A stretch of DNA of 64,000 nucleotides from Macrostomum hystrix. Lineage: Eukaryota > Platyhelminthes > Macrostomidae. Location: contig CATNEN010000029.1 of the NCBI GenBank assembly GCA_950097015.1, positions 2,982,001 through 3,046,000 of the forward strand. Direction: 5' to 3'. Positions 24,150-42,063 of this stretch are shown here, in pieces (position 1 is the stretch's first letter; every line of letters begins with the position of its first letter). Position numbers and translations under genes: made by a program. The notes under the pieces were generated by a model, which searched no databases, had not been told where the DNA came from, and saw only the letters and a list, made by a program, of their open reading frames with translations.

Positions 24150-26120
24150 ATGAGTAAAAAAGCCTTTTATTTAATCAAAATCTCTGTAAGCGAACCTGGA
24201 ATAGGATCGGAAAGCTGGCTCTAAATTACAGAATATAGCGTTGCTTTGGACAGAGCGACATCTATGCAAAAGCAGTTAATCAACATCATAGGATTTCTTG
24301 AATTCAACAGCCAGGTGAAATTTTCAGATAAGCTGTGACGAACCGTACAATGTTACGAGTCTGCCGCCGACAACCGTAAGTGTCTCGTATTTATCCTACT
24401 ATATTAATCCTAAAAGTACTGGGAAACATAGGCATTACGTACTGTTTGAGTAATTTACGGGACTTAGCCTGTAAGTAATTTTTAAACTTTAATTGTTTAA
24501 GGGGTGCTACGTACTGCTGGAGACTGCTGTCTTATATGTCACAGAAGACAGCGAGAGACAGCGAGTTCAGGCAGGAAACTTTAGAGTGATTGTGCTAAAG
24601 CATATTGGAATATGCCGCCGCCCCAGTCCATACATGTACAATTGGCTCGTACCAAACCAACCTCGCAATTGAACTTTAAGTCAAAGCGGGCTCTCGAGAC
24701 CATGCAGCCAGCGTCTTAGCTGTCAACTTCAACTCACGACCATTCAAGTCTCAACTCAAAGGATTCTGCTGGTGGGATATTAGATCTAGGGATTAGATAG
24801 GTGTATTGGACTTTTGATGTTGGGTTCTTGCATCGGAGACTGATTTAAATAGACTTAGTAAGTCAAGTAGATTTATGCAACTTCTACTATATACATGTAC
24901 CCCTGTATATTGTGATACCCCTGATCGAATTAGCTGAGAATGTCACACTTGTAATGGTTTTCGAGCCTAACGAGATTTTATTAGTTTTTAATTCTCTTAA
25001 GGGCAGCGTGCGGTTAGGTTGTCGTCTACGGGAAAATAATGCACTGAATTCAACTTGGATTACGTAAATTTCCAGTCAATTGTAATGAGCCGATATTCTC
25101 GTCTCTTTTGTGCGAATAGCGCGCGCTTTATTATTTACATCGCTTACATTTGAAATGCAATGTATATATGTATACATTGCATACATATGCATTCTGTATA
25201 TCCAGAATGCTCAATCGAGCATATTATTTATTTTCGAAGCATAGCGCCCATAGCGCCATAGCGCCAAATCATGTGTTATAGCAATGTTGTCTTCATTGCT
25301 TTTATGTTGTTGTACTAGGTTATGTTACTACAATGTTGACTCCATGTTGCAATGGCAATATATATATTTCTTACCGCATCAAGCTTATCATCCTACTGAT
25401 AGCAGATCAGATGGAATTCTAAGTTTGACTATGTCGATAAAAATATTGATGAAAGTGTGTGTGCTATATAATTATATAATATAATATAATATTCTAAAAA
25501 GTTAAGGATGTGGTATGCTAAATTAGTCAAGATCCATCAAAATTAAGGGGCATCCCGAAATTACTTTTGTCAGTGGTACCCCCATCAAAAAGACTATAGT
25601 CACGCCAGGCAGGGGTGTACCGACTTTGAGCGGACCCCATTTGAGAACCGCTTTATCTAGAGAGATGAGATTTGATGGATTTTGATGGGATTTCATGTCC
25701 CGTACTCTGGGATAGAAGTAGAAGAGATCCCCGTCGAAAACCGGAGTCTAAAAGACAGCCTGCGGCGTCAGAATGTCACCCAGTGTAAATTGTATCTCCC
25801 CTGTGTATTTCGTCAAATTTTCTAGGTGACTTTCCAGGTTAATAAGTTCGAGGAGAAATCATTTGTAATCATGAAACTAACTCAGTCGTGTAGGAAATTG
25901 TTTCTAGATTGATTTCCAATCGAATCCGACTCGATAAACTGTGCTCAAATATTTTGGGACACCGACGACAGCCATATACTACTGACAGTAGTCAAAGTCG
26001 ATAAAATTACAAAAAATTAGTAAGAAAATTGTCATAACTTTTTTCTTCAAAAGATATTGAGCTCGGACCGCCTAGAATGAATTTCCCGTCCGAAAATAGT
26101 TTAGAAAACACAGTACCTAA
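24150..26120. other. Transposon interior, no gene seen
   Basis: About 2 kb without recognised coding sequence. A segment at about 25530-25670 ends in words like the reverse complement of gcggttctcaaatgggg, seen at the ends of some hAT elements; that attribution is weak. Confidence 0.45.
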
Positions 26121-26124
26121 TAGT

Positions 26125-26205
26125 ATGGAAGCAGTAGCTAGCAATCGGCTAGCTATTGCGTGGCTCATCTAAGTCTACGTACGGCTGTTTCATCCATGGA
26201 AAGTG
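26125..26205 (-). mobile_element. SINE tail fragment (family A)
   Basis: Only the segment with gtacggctgtttcatccatgg and its left neighbour (ctagctattgcg) is present, matching the left part of the full copy at 9381. Confidence 0.6.
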
Positions 26206-26244
26206 TTTTAGCCTTGCTAAAGGGCAAAAATAGTTCTAAGAGAT

Positions 26245-26335
26245 TATGAAGACAGAATCATCGCTGAAGACAGCGCCAGCCTTAAAGACAGCGCCAGCCC
26301 TGAAGACAGCGCCTTCCTCGAAGACAGTGCATGCA
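26245..26335. repeat. Short 18-bp tandem repeat
   Basis: About five copies of gaagacagcgccagccct and close variants. No gene function is seen. Confidence 0.75.
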
Positions 26336-26722
26336 TCGAAATCCAATGTACCTTTTAATTTCAAAAAAGAGAATAAGCAAATAACAAGACAAGCAGCACT
26401 ATACCACTGAAAATGAATAACAAGTAACAAATGGGACGAAGAAAACAGTAACAAAAATTGTTCATAAAATAAAAAAATGTCATCATTTTTTCTCTTTAAA
26501 CAGTGATATGGAAAACACGTGTATTGCACCATTTAACTGGATGGTTGTATCATACTTGCAACAAAACACAAAAAATAGAAATGCAATCAGACGCTTCGTA
26601 TTAACTCTTGTACAAACTGGCGTATTATTAGCGGGGTGCTATCACAAGCTCGAAATTTCACAACACCGAAAAGTATTTTTTCATTAGGTCGAAACTTTAG
26701 TTTTTAGTTTTTAGGCCTAAAT

Positions 26723-26790
26723 CAGGGGTCGGCAAACTTATATGGCTCGAGGGTCACAGAGAGAGTACAAGAGACGACAGCGGGCCGTGC
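26723..26790 (+). mobile_element. hAT-like terminus fragment
   Basis: The words caggggtcggcaaactt and ggctcgagggtca match the widespread terminal consensus of hAT (Charlie-type) elements. The matching right end was not found. Confidence 0.45.
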
Positions 26791-26870
26791 TGATAGAGGT
26801 GACTTCATATAGAGGTGACTACTTTCAAAGATCACTTCATTATCACTTCATCTTAATATTTATCGCGGCT

Positions 26871-28232
26871 TCAATGAAGACGTACAGGAGTATAAGAAAC
26901 GGCAACCTTCCGGCAGACATTGACGCCAGCCGACCCGCCAGCACCAGTCGATGACGCAGAAATTCTGACGCTGTTAGCCGACACCGTACTACTGGACTGG
27001 TCAACAATGATCGGTGGTAGGTCGGCAAAAGTTTTTTTTTCAAAGAAAATAGACTCCTTTTTTGACCATATAGCGGCTAAGTCCTTTTTGCACAGCCGCT
27101 GCGGGTGACAGTCTTGCCGAACACCGGTTGGCCAATTAATCCACCGACCAAAGCGGGTGTGATTGGAGTACTGGAGCTGTCGGTTTTTAATAACCTTCGC
27201 TGCAAGGAAAAAGTAAAAACGCGAGTATGATTCAAGAAGCAGTGCTGGCCGGTATGGTACCTGCTCATGAATTCAAGACAATGCTTTTGACGAACTAACA
27301 GAAAAATACGAGTACTTACAAAATTTTTTTTGCAAAAGCTCGCTAACCGCGACACGAAGACCAGCAGCGGTAGTGAGGCCACCACTATCAGTATTTGCCA
27401 AAGCAGATTGAAGAGCCTAAAAATAAGATTCCCAGGGCTACAACGGTGTGGCCACATTCAATAACATACTCGTAGAATTGCGCCAGATCCAAAACAACAT
27501 AATAATACTCTTTCCTAAATCCACAAAAAATTTTATACTATCTTACCAAAGCAATATTTCGCTTTTCGCAAAACCCTGTCACGTCTTCCGACTCGAAGAC
27601 GCTGGTTACTCCGCCGCTTTTTGGATGAAGCAGTACGATGGCATGTAAACCAGCTGAGTCAGCAGAATCAATCTGAAATTCCATATACCCTCGTTGAGTT
27701 ACATTGACTTAAGGAGAGTAAGTAACATCCGAAGCCTACTTAAAAACGTTTGAATAAAACGGCTAAATATTCCTGAATAAGTCAATTGCATTTTTTCTTA
27801 CTTACAAGCTTACTAGCAGCCTTTCGAAGCTTCCGTTTGGTTACATCTATGCTACTTTTCCGTTGATCAGCAGCATTTCTCAACAAAATACGCTCCGCGT
27901 CTCCTAAGTTTGCGTACGATGCTCGCAAACTTTCCATCTGGTCTGAAAGGCGGAAAACGGATTAGTTTGAATTTTGACACCGAGCTAAATAGCAGTAAAA
28001 AGAGAAAGTGATCGAAAGAAGCTCATACAATTTAGCTACCTAAAGACAAGAAAATTGTCATGGTTACAATGTCAGGCGAATCCTCGAGTCAAGACGATAA
28101 AGATATAACAACAGCGTGAAGAAGATTGATTAAAAACTACTCATTTCTACTACTACTCCATACGAAGCATCACTCACGAGTAATACTAACACCCGGAGTG
28201 CAGTTTCGGCGGCAATGCTCCTTCCAAGACAT
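26871..28232 (-). CDS. Second gene of the KDZ transposon, unknown function, five exons
   Basis: Not visible as one open frame. On the minus strand the exons are 28232-28178, 27942-27806, 27672-27547, 27416-27320 and 27199-26871. All carry GT-AG signals with compatible phases (1, 0, 0, 1), giving about 247 residues. The N-terminus is short and basic (MSWKEHCRRNC). A charged, probably helical segment follows (about residues 19-64, SLRASYANLGDAERILLRN and KRKLRKAASKL). The next region is compact (AGLHAIVLLHPKSGGVTSVF). An Ala/Leu-rich helix (VAVSELLQKKF) precedes an aromatic, basic block (HTRFGRWINWPTGVRQDCHP, KKDLAAIW), and the tail is serine-rich. It is convergent with the transposase and lies just inside the right arm. 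A splice-acceptor-like ctttcag directly precedes the ATG, so a further 5' exon is possible. I do not recognise the family. Confidence 0.7.
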
Positions 28233-28324
28233 TCTGAAAGCACAAAAACGTTGAAAAATATAAAATAACAGAACATCTAACCACAAAAGAAGAAAATGCA
28301 CCCAACAGTATAAGAAAGGAAGGA

Positions 28325-31300
28325 CCTAAAGGTAGGGAGGGTGGAGGGGGGAAAATAGAGGTGGGACAACAGGGAGGGTGGAACAGCAGGTAGGGCTAGC
28401 AGGGAGGGCAGCACAGCAGGGCGGGTGGGACAGCAGGGAGGGTGGGACAGCAGGTAGGGCTAGCAGGGAGGGCAGCACAGCAGGGCGGGTGGGACAGCAG
28501 GGAGGGTGAGGCAGCAGGTAGGGCTAGCAGGGAGGGCAGCACAGCAGGGAGGGTGGGACAGCAGGGAGGGTGGGACAGCAAGGAGGGTGGGACAGCAGGT
28601 AGGGCTAGCAGGGAGGGCAGCACAGCAGGGAGGGTGGGACAGCAGGTAGGGTGGGACAGCAGGGAGGGTGGGACAGCAGGTAGGGTGGGACAGCAGGGAG
28701 GGTGGGACAGCAGGGAGGGTGGGACAGCAGGGAGGGTGGGACAGCAGGGAGGGTGAGACAGCAGGGAGGGTGGGACAGCAGGGAGGGTGGGACAGCAGGG
28801 AGGGTGGGACAGCAGGGAGGGTGGGACAGCAGGGAGGGTGGGACAGCAGGGAGGGTGGGACAGCAGGTAGGGCTAGCAGGGAGGGCAGCACAGCAGGGCG
28901 GGTGGGACAGCAGGGAGGGTGGGGCAGCAGGTAGGGCTAGCAGGGAGGGTGGGACAGCAGGGAGGGTGGGACAGCAGGGAGGGTGGGACAGCAGGTAGGG
29001 CTAGCAGGGAGGGCAGCACAGCAGGGAGGGTGGGACAGCAGGGAGGGTGGGACAGCAGGGAGGGTGGGACAGCAGGGAGGGCAGCACAGCAGGGAGGGTG
29101 GGACAGCAGGGAGGGTGGGACAGCAGGTAGGGCTAGCAGGGAGGGCAGCACAGCAGGGAGGGTGGGACAGCAGGGAGGGTAGGACAGCAGGTAGGGCTAG
29201 CAGGGAGGGCAGCACAGCAGGGAGGGTGGGACAGCAGGTAGGGTGGGACAGCAGGGAGGGTGGGACAGCAGGGAGCGTGGGACAGCAGGGAGGGTGGGAC
29301 AGCAGGGAGGGTGAGACAGCAGGGAGGGTGGGACAGCAGGGAGGGTGGGACAGCAGGGAGGGTGGGACAGCAGGGAGGGTGGGACAGCAGGGAGGGTGAG
29401 ACAGCAGGGAGGGTGGGACAGCAGGGAGGGTGGGACAGCAGGGAGGGTGGGACAGCAGGGAGGGTGGGACAGCAGGTAGGGCTAGCAGGGAGGGCAGCAC
29501 AGCAGGGAGGGTGGGACAGCAGGGAGGGTAGGACAGCAGGGAGGGTGGGACAGCAGGGAGGGTGGGACAGCAGGGAGGGTAGGACAGCAGGTAGGGCTAG
29601 CAGGGAGGGCAGCACAGCAGGGAGGGTGGGACAGCAGGTAGGGTGGGACAGCAGGGAGGGTGGGACAGCAGGGAGCGTGGGACAGCAGGGAGGGTAGGAC
29701 AGCAGGTAGGGCTAGCAGGGAGGGCAGCACAGCAGGGAGGGTGGGACAGCAGGGAGGGTAGGACAGCAGGGAGGGTGGGACAGCAGGGAGGGTGGGACAG
29801 CAGGGAGGGTAGGACAGCAGGTAGGGCTAGCAGGGAGGGCAGCACAGCAGGGAGGGTGGGACAGCAGGTAGGGTGGGACAGCAGGGAGGGTGGGACAGCA
29901 GGGAGCGTGGGACAGCAGGGAGGGTGGGACAGCAGGGAGGGTGAGACAGCAGGGAGGGTGGGACAGCAGGGAGGGCAGCACAGCAGGGAGGGTGGGACAG
30001 CAGGGAGGGTGGGACAGCAGGGAGGGTGGGACAACAGGGAGGGTGGGACAGCAGGGAGGGTAGGACAGCAGGTAGAGCTAGCAGGGAGGGCAGCACAGCA
30101 GGGAGAGTGGGACAGCAGGGAGGGTGGGACAGCAGGGAGGGTGAGACAGCAGGGAGGGTGGGACAGCAGGGAGGGTGGGACAGCAGGGAGGGTGGGACAG
30201 CAGGGAGGGTGGGACAGCAGGGAGGGTGGGACAGCAGGGAGGGTGGGACAGCAGGTAGGGCTAGCAGGGAGGGCAGCACAGCAGGGCGGGTGGGACAGCA
30301 GGTAGGGTGGGACAGCAGGGAGGTTGGGACAGCAGGGAGGGTTGGACAGCAGGGAGGGTGGGACAACAGGGAGGGTGGGACAGCAGGGAGGGTAGGACAG
30401 CAGGTAGAGCTAGCAGGGAGGGCAGCACAGCAGGGAGAGTGGGACAGCAGGGAGGGTGGGACAGCAGGGAGGGTGAGACAGCAGGGAGGGTGGGACAGCA
30501 GGGAGGGTGGGACAGCAGGGAGGGTGGGACAGCAGGGAGGGTGGGACAGCAGGGAGGGTGGGACAGCAGGGAGGGTGGGACAGCAGGTAGGGCTAGCAGG
30601 GAGGGCAGCACAGCAGGGCGGGTGGGACAGCAGGTAGGGTGGGACAGCAGGGAGGTTGGGACAGCAGGGAGGGTGGGACAGCAGGGAGGGTGGGACAGCA
30701 GGGAGGGTGAGACAGCAGGGAGGGTGGGACAGCAGGGAGGGTGGGACAGCAGGGAGGGTGGGACAGCAGGGAGGGTGGGACAGCAGGGAGGGTGGGACAG
30801 CAGGGAGGGCTAGCAGGGAGGGCAGCACAGCAGGGAGGGTGGGACAGCAGGGAGGGTGGGACAGCAGGGTGGGACAGCAGGGAGGGCAGCACAGCAGGGA
30901 GGGTGGGACAGCAGGGAGGGTGGGACAGCAGGGAGGGTGGGACAACAGGGAGGGTGGGACAGCAGGTAGGGCTAGCAGGGAGGGCAGCACAGCAGGGATG
31001 ATGGGACAGCAGGGAGGGTGGGACAGCAGGGAGGGTGGGACAGCAGGTAGGGCTAGCAGGGAGGGCAGCACAGCAGGGAGGGTGGGACAGCAGGGAGGGT
31101 AGGACAGCAGGGAGGGTGGGACAGCAGGGAGGGTAGGACAGCAGGTAGAGCTAGCAGGGAGGGCAGCACAGCAGGGAGGGTGGGACAGCAGGGAGGGTAG
31201 GACAGCAGGTAGAGCTAGCAGGGAGGGCAGCACAGCAGGGAGGGTGGGACAGCAGGGAGGGTGGGACAGCAGGGAGGGTGGGACAACAGGGAGGGTGGGA

Positions 31301-31630
31301 CAGCAGGGAGGGTAGGACAGCAGGTAGAGCTAGCAGGGAGGGCAGCACAGCAGGGAGGGTGGGACAGCAGGTAGGGCTAGCAGGGAGGGCAGCACAGCAG
31401 GGAGGGTGGGACAGCAGGGAGGGTAGGACAGCAGGTAGAGCTAGCAGGGAGGGCAGGACAGCAGGGAGGGTAGGGCAAGGAGGGGTAGTGAAGCAGGGAG
31501 GGCCAGTAGGAAATGCGGGACAGTAGGGAGGGAGAGTGGGGCAGCAGGGAGGGTGGGGCAGTAAGGAGGGTAGGACAGTAGGGAGGATAGGGCAGCAGGG
31601 AATGTAGGACAGCAAGAAGGGCCAACAGAG
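28325..31630. repeat. 17-bp minisatellite, right arm
   Basis: Reverse complement of the left-arm array: units of gggagggtgggacagca, with interspersed longer units containing ggtagggctagcagg. At about 3.3 kb it is more than twice as long as the left array. All long frames (up to 468 residues) are artefacts of the repeat. Confidence 0.96.
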
Positions 31631-31664
31631 AGGATAGGATAGCAGTAAAGTAGGATAGCTGTTG

Positions 31665-31824
31665 TTCAGAGGGACATCAAGGCTACATATGGCTGTTCAG
31701 TCCATGAACTAGGAGGCCACCATACCCATAATCAATTACCCTAGGTAATGCTAGTAAACCCTCAAATCAAACCCTTAACCTTTAAGTCATGAGTCCAATG
31801 CTCTAACCACTAGGCTACAACCCC
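31665..31824 (-). mobile_element. SINE (family A) inside the right arm
   Basis: Mirror copy of 16841-17000, with the same head and core words in reverse complement. Confidence 0.75.
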
Positions 31825-32598
31825 TAGCAGTAGGTATGTTGTAGGTATACAACCTATATTAAAAAGATCATATTTAAACCAACAATACAAATTTATACTC
31901 ATATTTATACTGAAACTAATAGCAAATTTGTATTAGGTCTAGAGTAGTGTCAATGAAAAAAAGATATAAATATCAAGCAATTCATATAGTATTAGGCAAT
32001 TAGCCATTCGAAAGTCAGTATGAATTATACTGTTTATACCATTTCAGCATCTAAAAGCTACCATTTTTTGCTTGCTTTGCTTGCTATATAACTGGTACCA
32101 TATAGCATAGATAATATATATGTTATATATTAGGCCTACTACATATACTAATATATTTCCTGTTCGCTCAGATAGCAATAGCCTAGCTACCTGCTACCAT
32201 ACAGATAATAGTAAGAAAAAAATATTAGCCTAGCTCAATAGACCACAATGATTAGACAGGTCAATTATATATGATAATATTAATTATAGTAGCTATTACT
32301 ATAAGACTAGGCCAAGTATGCGAATCTCCATGCTAAAAGTGAAAAACACTAAATACACTGTGAAAATGGAGAAAAGTAGTAGAGCCTAGAGCTAGCACAG
32401 TAAATTTCAGTAAAATTACATAGCTAACCAAAGAAATACCGAGCTGTGTACAGTAAACCGAAAGACATTTGAAATCGCGCGGAAGAGATATGCATTTTAC
32501 ATTATGATACCGTGCTACGATATCATATATCATGATATGTTAGCCAAAACTGGCCCGTTTTTGCATGGTATATACGGTCAAAAGTGTATATACGGCTG

Positions 32599-32605
32599 GT
32601 GCCGT
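32599..32605. repeat. Target site duplication, right copy (gtgccgt)
   Basis: Matches 16062-16068 exactly. It is extendable to 8 bp only with one mismatch. Confidence 0.75.
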
Positions 32606-32934
32606 AGTGTGCCAGTGTCTGGGCCCATGCCATGAGCGGCTCTTTTAAAAGTTATCATAACGACATTCTACCTAAAATAAATAGCACAGCCTTATAGCTA
32701 TAAAGAATCAGATAAGTTTAACTGTGTTTGAGAATGCATATATATATATTTGTTAGGACTATCTTTTGTATTTGTTGAGTTTGCTTTTCTATTTAAATGG
32801 CGCAGGTTTGACTTCGTCGTTACATTCTGTTTATTGTATTCAGAAATTATCTTTCATTGTGTTTTGATTGTATTTTTGGCTCCTTTGCATTATAATACGG
32901 ACTGTTAAGCACACCATAATACAAATTTCTAATT
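32606..32934 (+). promoter_or_regulatory. Presumed promoter and 5' UTR of the PKA regulatory subunit gene
   Basis: The 330 bp between the transposon end and the start codon must hold the proximal promoter unless transcription begins inside the transposon. There is a TATATATATA run near 32740, but no promoter element can be assigned with confidence. Confidence 0.35.
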
Positions 32935-38866
<5,932 letters not shown>

Positions 38867-38976
38867 GCAACTTTTTAGCTTAGTCTGTGTTAAGTTGTCT
38901 CTCTTTTGTAGAATTTTCATGTCCTCCGTTTGTTTACAGCCTAAAAGGATAATCGATTGATTCTTTTTGTAAGGCG

Positions 38977-38982
38977 AATAAA
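38977..38982 (+). terminator. Polyadenylation signal of the PKA subunit gene
   Basis: AATAAA 110 bp after the stop codon; a second AATAAA lies near 39141. Confidence 0.6.
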
Positions 38983-38989
38983 GCGGCTA

Positions 38990-39805
38990 GAGATTGGACA
39001 TGACAATAGTACTGAGTAGCTGCTTTTATTAGCCTTGGCTTGGTTAAGAGACATTTTTATATGCTTTATTATTATTATCTATCAGGGACTTAACTATTTT
39101 GGGAATAGATTTGTAAAAACCTTTGCTGTATATTGCCTGTAATAAACTATTTTTAGAAAATAATTAATTATTTATACATCGCTTTCGCAGTCACAATGCA
39201 TCGTCAATTATTCAACTTTTTTAAGCGTTTGACCTATAAAGGACAAAATATGAATTGGATTCAGTTTTTTGCTATGGTATAGTGTCCTACCGAATTGATG
39301 CTTCATTCCTGTAAGCTTTTTCTATTGTTATTCTATTGTTCAGTTGCGGTCTTTAGTCTGGTCTTTGTCATCGCTAGGCTATAAGGGAAACTGTGTTTGT
39401 CCAAGGCCCCTTGTATCTTGTGTACACCCACCATAGTCTTAGTGCTAATACTGATAAACTAAATTACATGTTATTTCGTCCCCACGTAACTCGTAGAAGT
39501 GTGGCGTGTCCACCTGTAGTTTTTTTCGCTTTTTGTCAAATATTTCTGCAAGAAATAGAAATTTTCACGCGTCGAACACATTTTAAGCCATGTTCGAAAT
39601 AAAAATTACTCGATTTGAATTGTTCGGAATTAGAATAATCTATGATAAAGCCTTTTTATCCTAGCCGTTTTTGTCGCTATTTTTTCTGTAAGAAATCACC
39701 ACTGTGTCGTGATAGGACTTTGAGATTAAACGGGGAAAGTACATCTTGTTTGGTTAGTTGTATTTTTCTTATATTATTGCGATACAAATAATAATAATTG
39801 ATTAT
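38990..39805. other. Intergenic, no gene seen
   Basis: AT-rich sequence downstream of the PKA subunit gene with short frames only; it may be 3' UTR in part. Confidence 0.5.
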
Positions 39806-39810
39806 ACCTT

Positions 39811-40045
39811 CCCCAATCGGGCCAGATGTGCAGTAGATGTGCAGCTACTGCGCAGATGGCTGCGTACGGCTGTTCAGTCCATGGACTGTGAGGACTACCC
39901 TTAATTACCCCAGCTAATGCTGGTACCCATGAAACAGCTGGGTGAACTGAAGCAACACCGAGTTAAGTGTCTAGCAAAAAGTTGGGGCTCGAACCCCCGA
40001 CCTCAAAGGCGCAAGTCTGAGACAAACCACCAGTTACAATCCCGG
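39811..40045 (-). mobile_element. SINE, near full length (family A)
   Basis: All blocks are present: gtacggctgttcagtccatgg, accccagctaatgctggtac, cagctgggtgaactgaagc and the head with gctcgaacccccgacc. It is the cleanest copy beside that at 9381. Confidence 0.8.
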
Positions 40046-40049
40046 TCTT

Positions 40050-41830
40050 CAGCAGCCAACTATTTAGACATTTATATAAAAATAAAAAATAGAAACAATA
40101 TATATATAGCATCCAGGCTAGATAGTTTGTTAACGCTAGCAACAAGTAGCAAACATCCCAGTGTATTTCTGTCGCCTTTTAACTCATAAGTTTATATTTA
40201 TATGGTTATAATATTTTTTGTTTATTCGTATGTTTTTAATCTTTTGAAAACAACCGAGCCACATCAAACAGAAGGGAGAGAAGTCAAAAAAAACAGACAG
40301 ATAAATATGCGTGCTATAGTTGTTAGATATTCTTACAATTTATTATTATGATTGAATAAATTCTCCGCAGAGCTTACTGAAAGTGTGTCTCGAACAAGCA
40401 AGCCATAGATATAGCTCGGGATAAAATGGGAGACGAGGATGACAAAATCATGGACCGCGACAAAAAATGAGAATAGAAAGTGGAGGGGACAGACACAAAA
40501 TGTTTAACACAGTTAGCGGCACGCCTGTTGGTAGTGATTGATTCATTACCACCTATAGGGCCGCGCTATGCACGACAGTATAATAATCATTGCATTTATT
40601 GATGGTCAATAGTGTATCGCGGGGATATCAGAAAAAGACTCGTTAGCAACAAAATTAACAAGGTTGCTTAACTAAACATAGTATGAATTATATGCGATAC
40701 GCGGGATATTTGGGAGTAAACTAACTGCCGACAAAAATTCTAACGAAATCCCAAACGGACAATTAGAGCAAATTAGGCACTTTTGTATGGGCAAAAATTA
40801 CAACTAAGCAGAACTGCCATCTATTGCCATTTTTTAAACAAACCTTTCAAGCAAATATGCTTTTCTATTATATAGATATAGTAGATAAAGTAGGACAGTA
40901 ACCAAGAAAATACGCGGCTAATGCAATATGCCTTAACAATAGAAATATGATCAACTCAATTGACAACATACGGACTATTGTTTGGGGTGTTGCGCCAATT
41001 ATTTAGTAGGGACAAACAAACTGAAAGAGAGAAAGTATAATTTAGACAGCTAATCATGAACGCATCATCTAGGCTAACAAGGCAATCACTCAGAATACGC
41101 TAATGTAAATATATTGAACATGCAAAATCATACAACTCATAAAACATAAATCTATTTAATAGCGGCAGCGGCATTCAATTAAATTACAACACTAACTAGG
41201 GATTGTTGGAGTTGAGCACATGTCTTCGGTGCGATATTTGCTCCTCCTAATCCCTATTACTAATAGTAATGAAATAGACATTATTTTGTCAGACTCTAAT
41301 GGTTGTTTAAACAGCATAAAACTTTCACAGTTTTATATTGTGTAATTACTGATTAAAATTATTGAACAGAAAACAAAATAACAATGAGAAAAAAACATAA
41401 CAATTAATCACTAGACGGAAGCCGACAAGAAAAAGAAACCTAGACAGATTAAAACATGGCATAGACAGAGGCGGAAACTGACGATCACTCTGCGAGACCC
41501 AAAAACAAAGCAAAACCAAGCGAGTTAACAAGAAATTAAACAAATTAAACAACAGTACAGAGATAGAACAGATGAAAATTTGTTGATTTCATCGGTTTCC
41601 AACCACCAGACACCAGAATACAATCGATTGATTATTACGAATTTAAGAGGAAGTGCGCGAGTTAAAGCGGCGTGTGGGAGTTAAATAAGCGGGACTGCAG
41701 TATGAAGGGCCATTGCTATGTTTCTCTGAAGATGAAGACAATAAGCACTGCTCGTCTAGAAATGATTAGCATTAGGTCTATTTCAAACATTTTCTGTGTT
41801 AATGAGAGAATAGACGAATAACACTTAGAC
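40050..41830. other. Intergenic, no gene seen
   Basis: AT-rich DNA with no frame over about 70 residues and no recognised element. Convergent 3' ends of the PKA subunit and SEC24 genes lie on either side. Confidence 0.5.
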
Positions 41831-41836
41831 TAGTAA

Positions 41837-42063
41837 GGGCCAAATGTACAGCCAGTGGTTACAGACGCAACTATTCCAGGCTGTGTACAGCTGTTCAGTC
41901 CGTGGACTGGAGTGGTCGCAATAAACACCACCCAAATTACTAACACAATTTTCCAATTAAGGTTTAATCTCAATATAAGGAAACTAAAGTGTCTTGTTGA
42001 AGGGAACGAATTCGAACCCCCGACCTCTCAGTCCGAAGCTCTAGTCACTGGGCTTCAAGCCCG
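41837..42063 (-). mobile_element. SINE (family A)
   Basis: Has the tail block (gtacagctgttcagtccgtgg) and the head (cgaattcgaacccccgacc, tctagtcactgggcttc); the core is diverged. It lies 180 bp downstream of the SEC24 stop codon. Confidence 0.7.

Larger units (their letters stand above)
16069..32598 (+). mobile_element. Complete KDZ-superfamily DNA transposon, 16.5 kb
   Basis: The left end (cacccgtatatacactt) and the reverse complement of the right end (cagccgtatatacactt) start a long terminal inverted repeat. The unique outer part (16069-17020 against 31640-32598) differs at only a handful of positions by my reading. Inward, each arm continues as a 17-bp minisatellite of unequal length. A 7-bp duplication flanks the element. 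The interior encodes a KDZ transposase on the plus strand and a second multi-exon gene on the minus strand, plus a 69-bp minisatellite and SINE insertions. KDZ (Kyakuja-Dileera-Zisupton) elements are cut-and-paste DNA transposons; the family call rests on the transposase. Confidence 0.88.
28325..32598 (-). repeat. Right terminal inverted repeat arm
   Basis: Reverse complement of 16069-18530. The outer 0.96 kb (31640-32598) is almost identical to the left arm, while the inner array has a different copy number. Confidence 0.85.

Noticed and set aside
27077-27457. 126-residue minus-strand frame as a hydrophobic protein, and its tail (beginning RRLLKT) as the last exon of the hidden gene
   Set aside because: The upstream exon ends in phase 1, so the last exon must be read in the other frame, which stays open much longer (to 26871).
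17040-31625. Proline/leucine and Gly/Arg-rich proteins up to 468 residues, collagen-like at first glance
   Set aside because: All are frames of the 17-bp minisatellite in the transposon arms, present on both strands.
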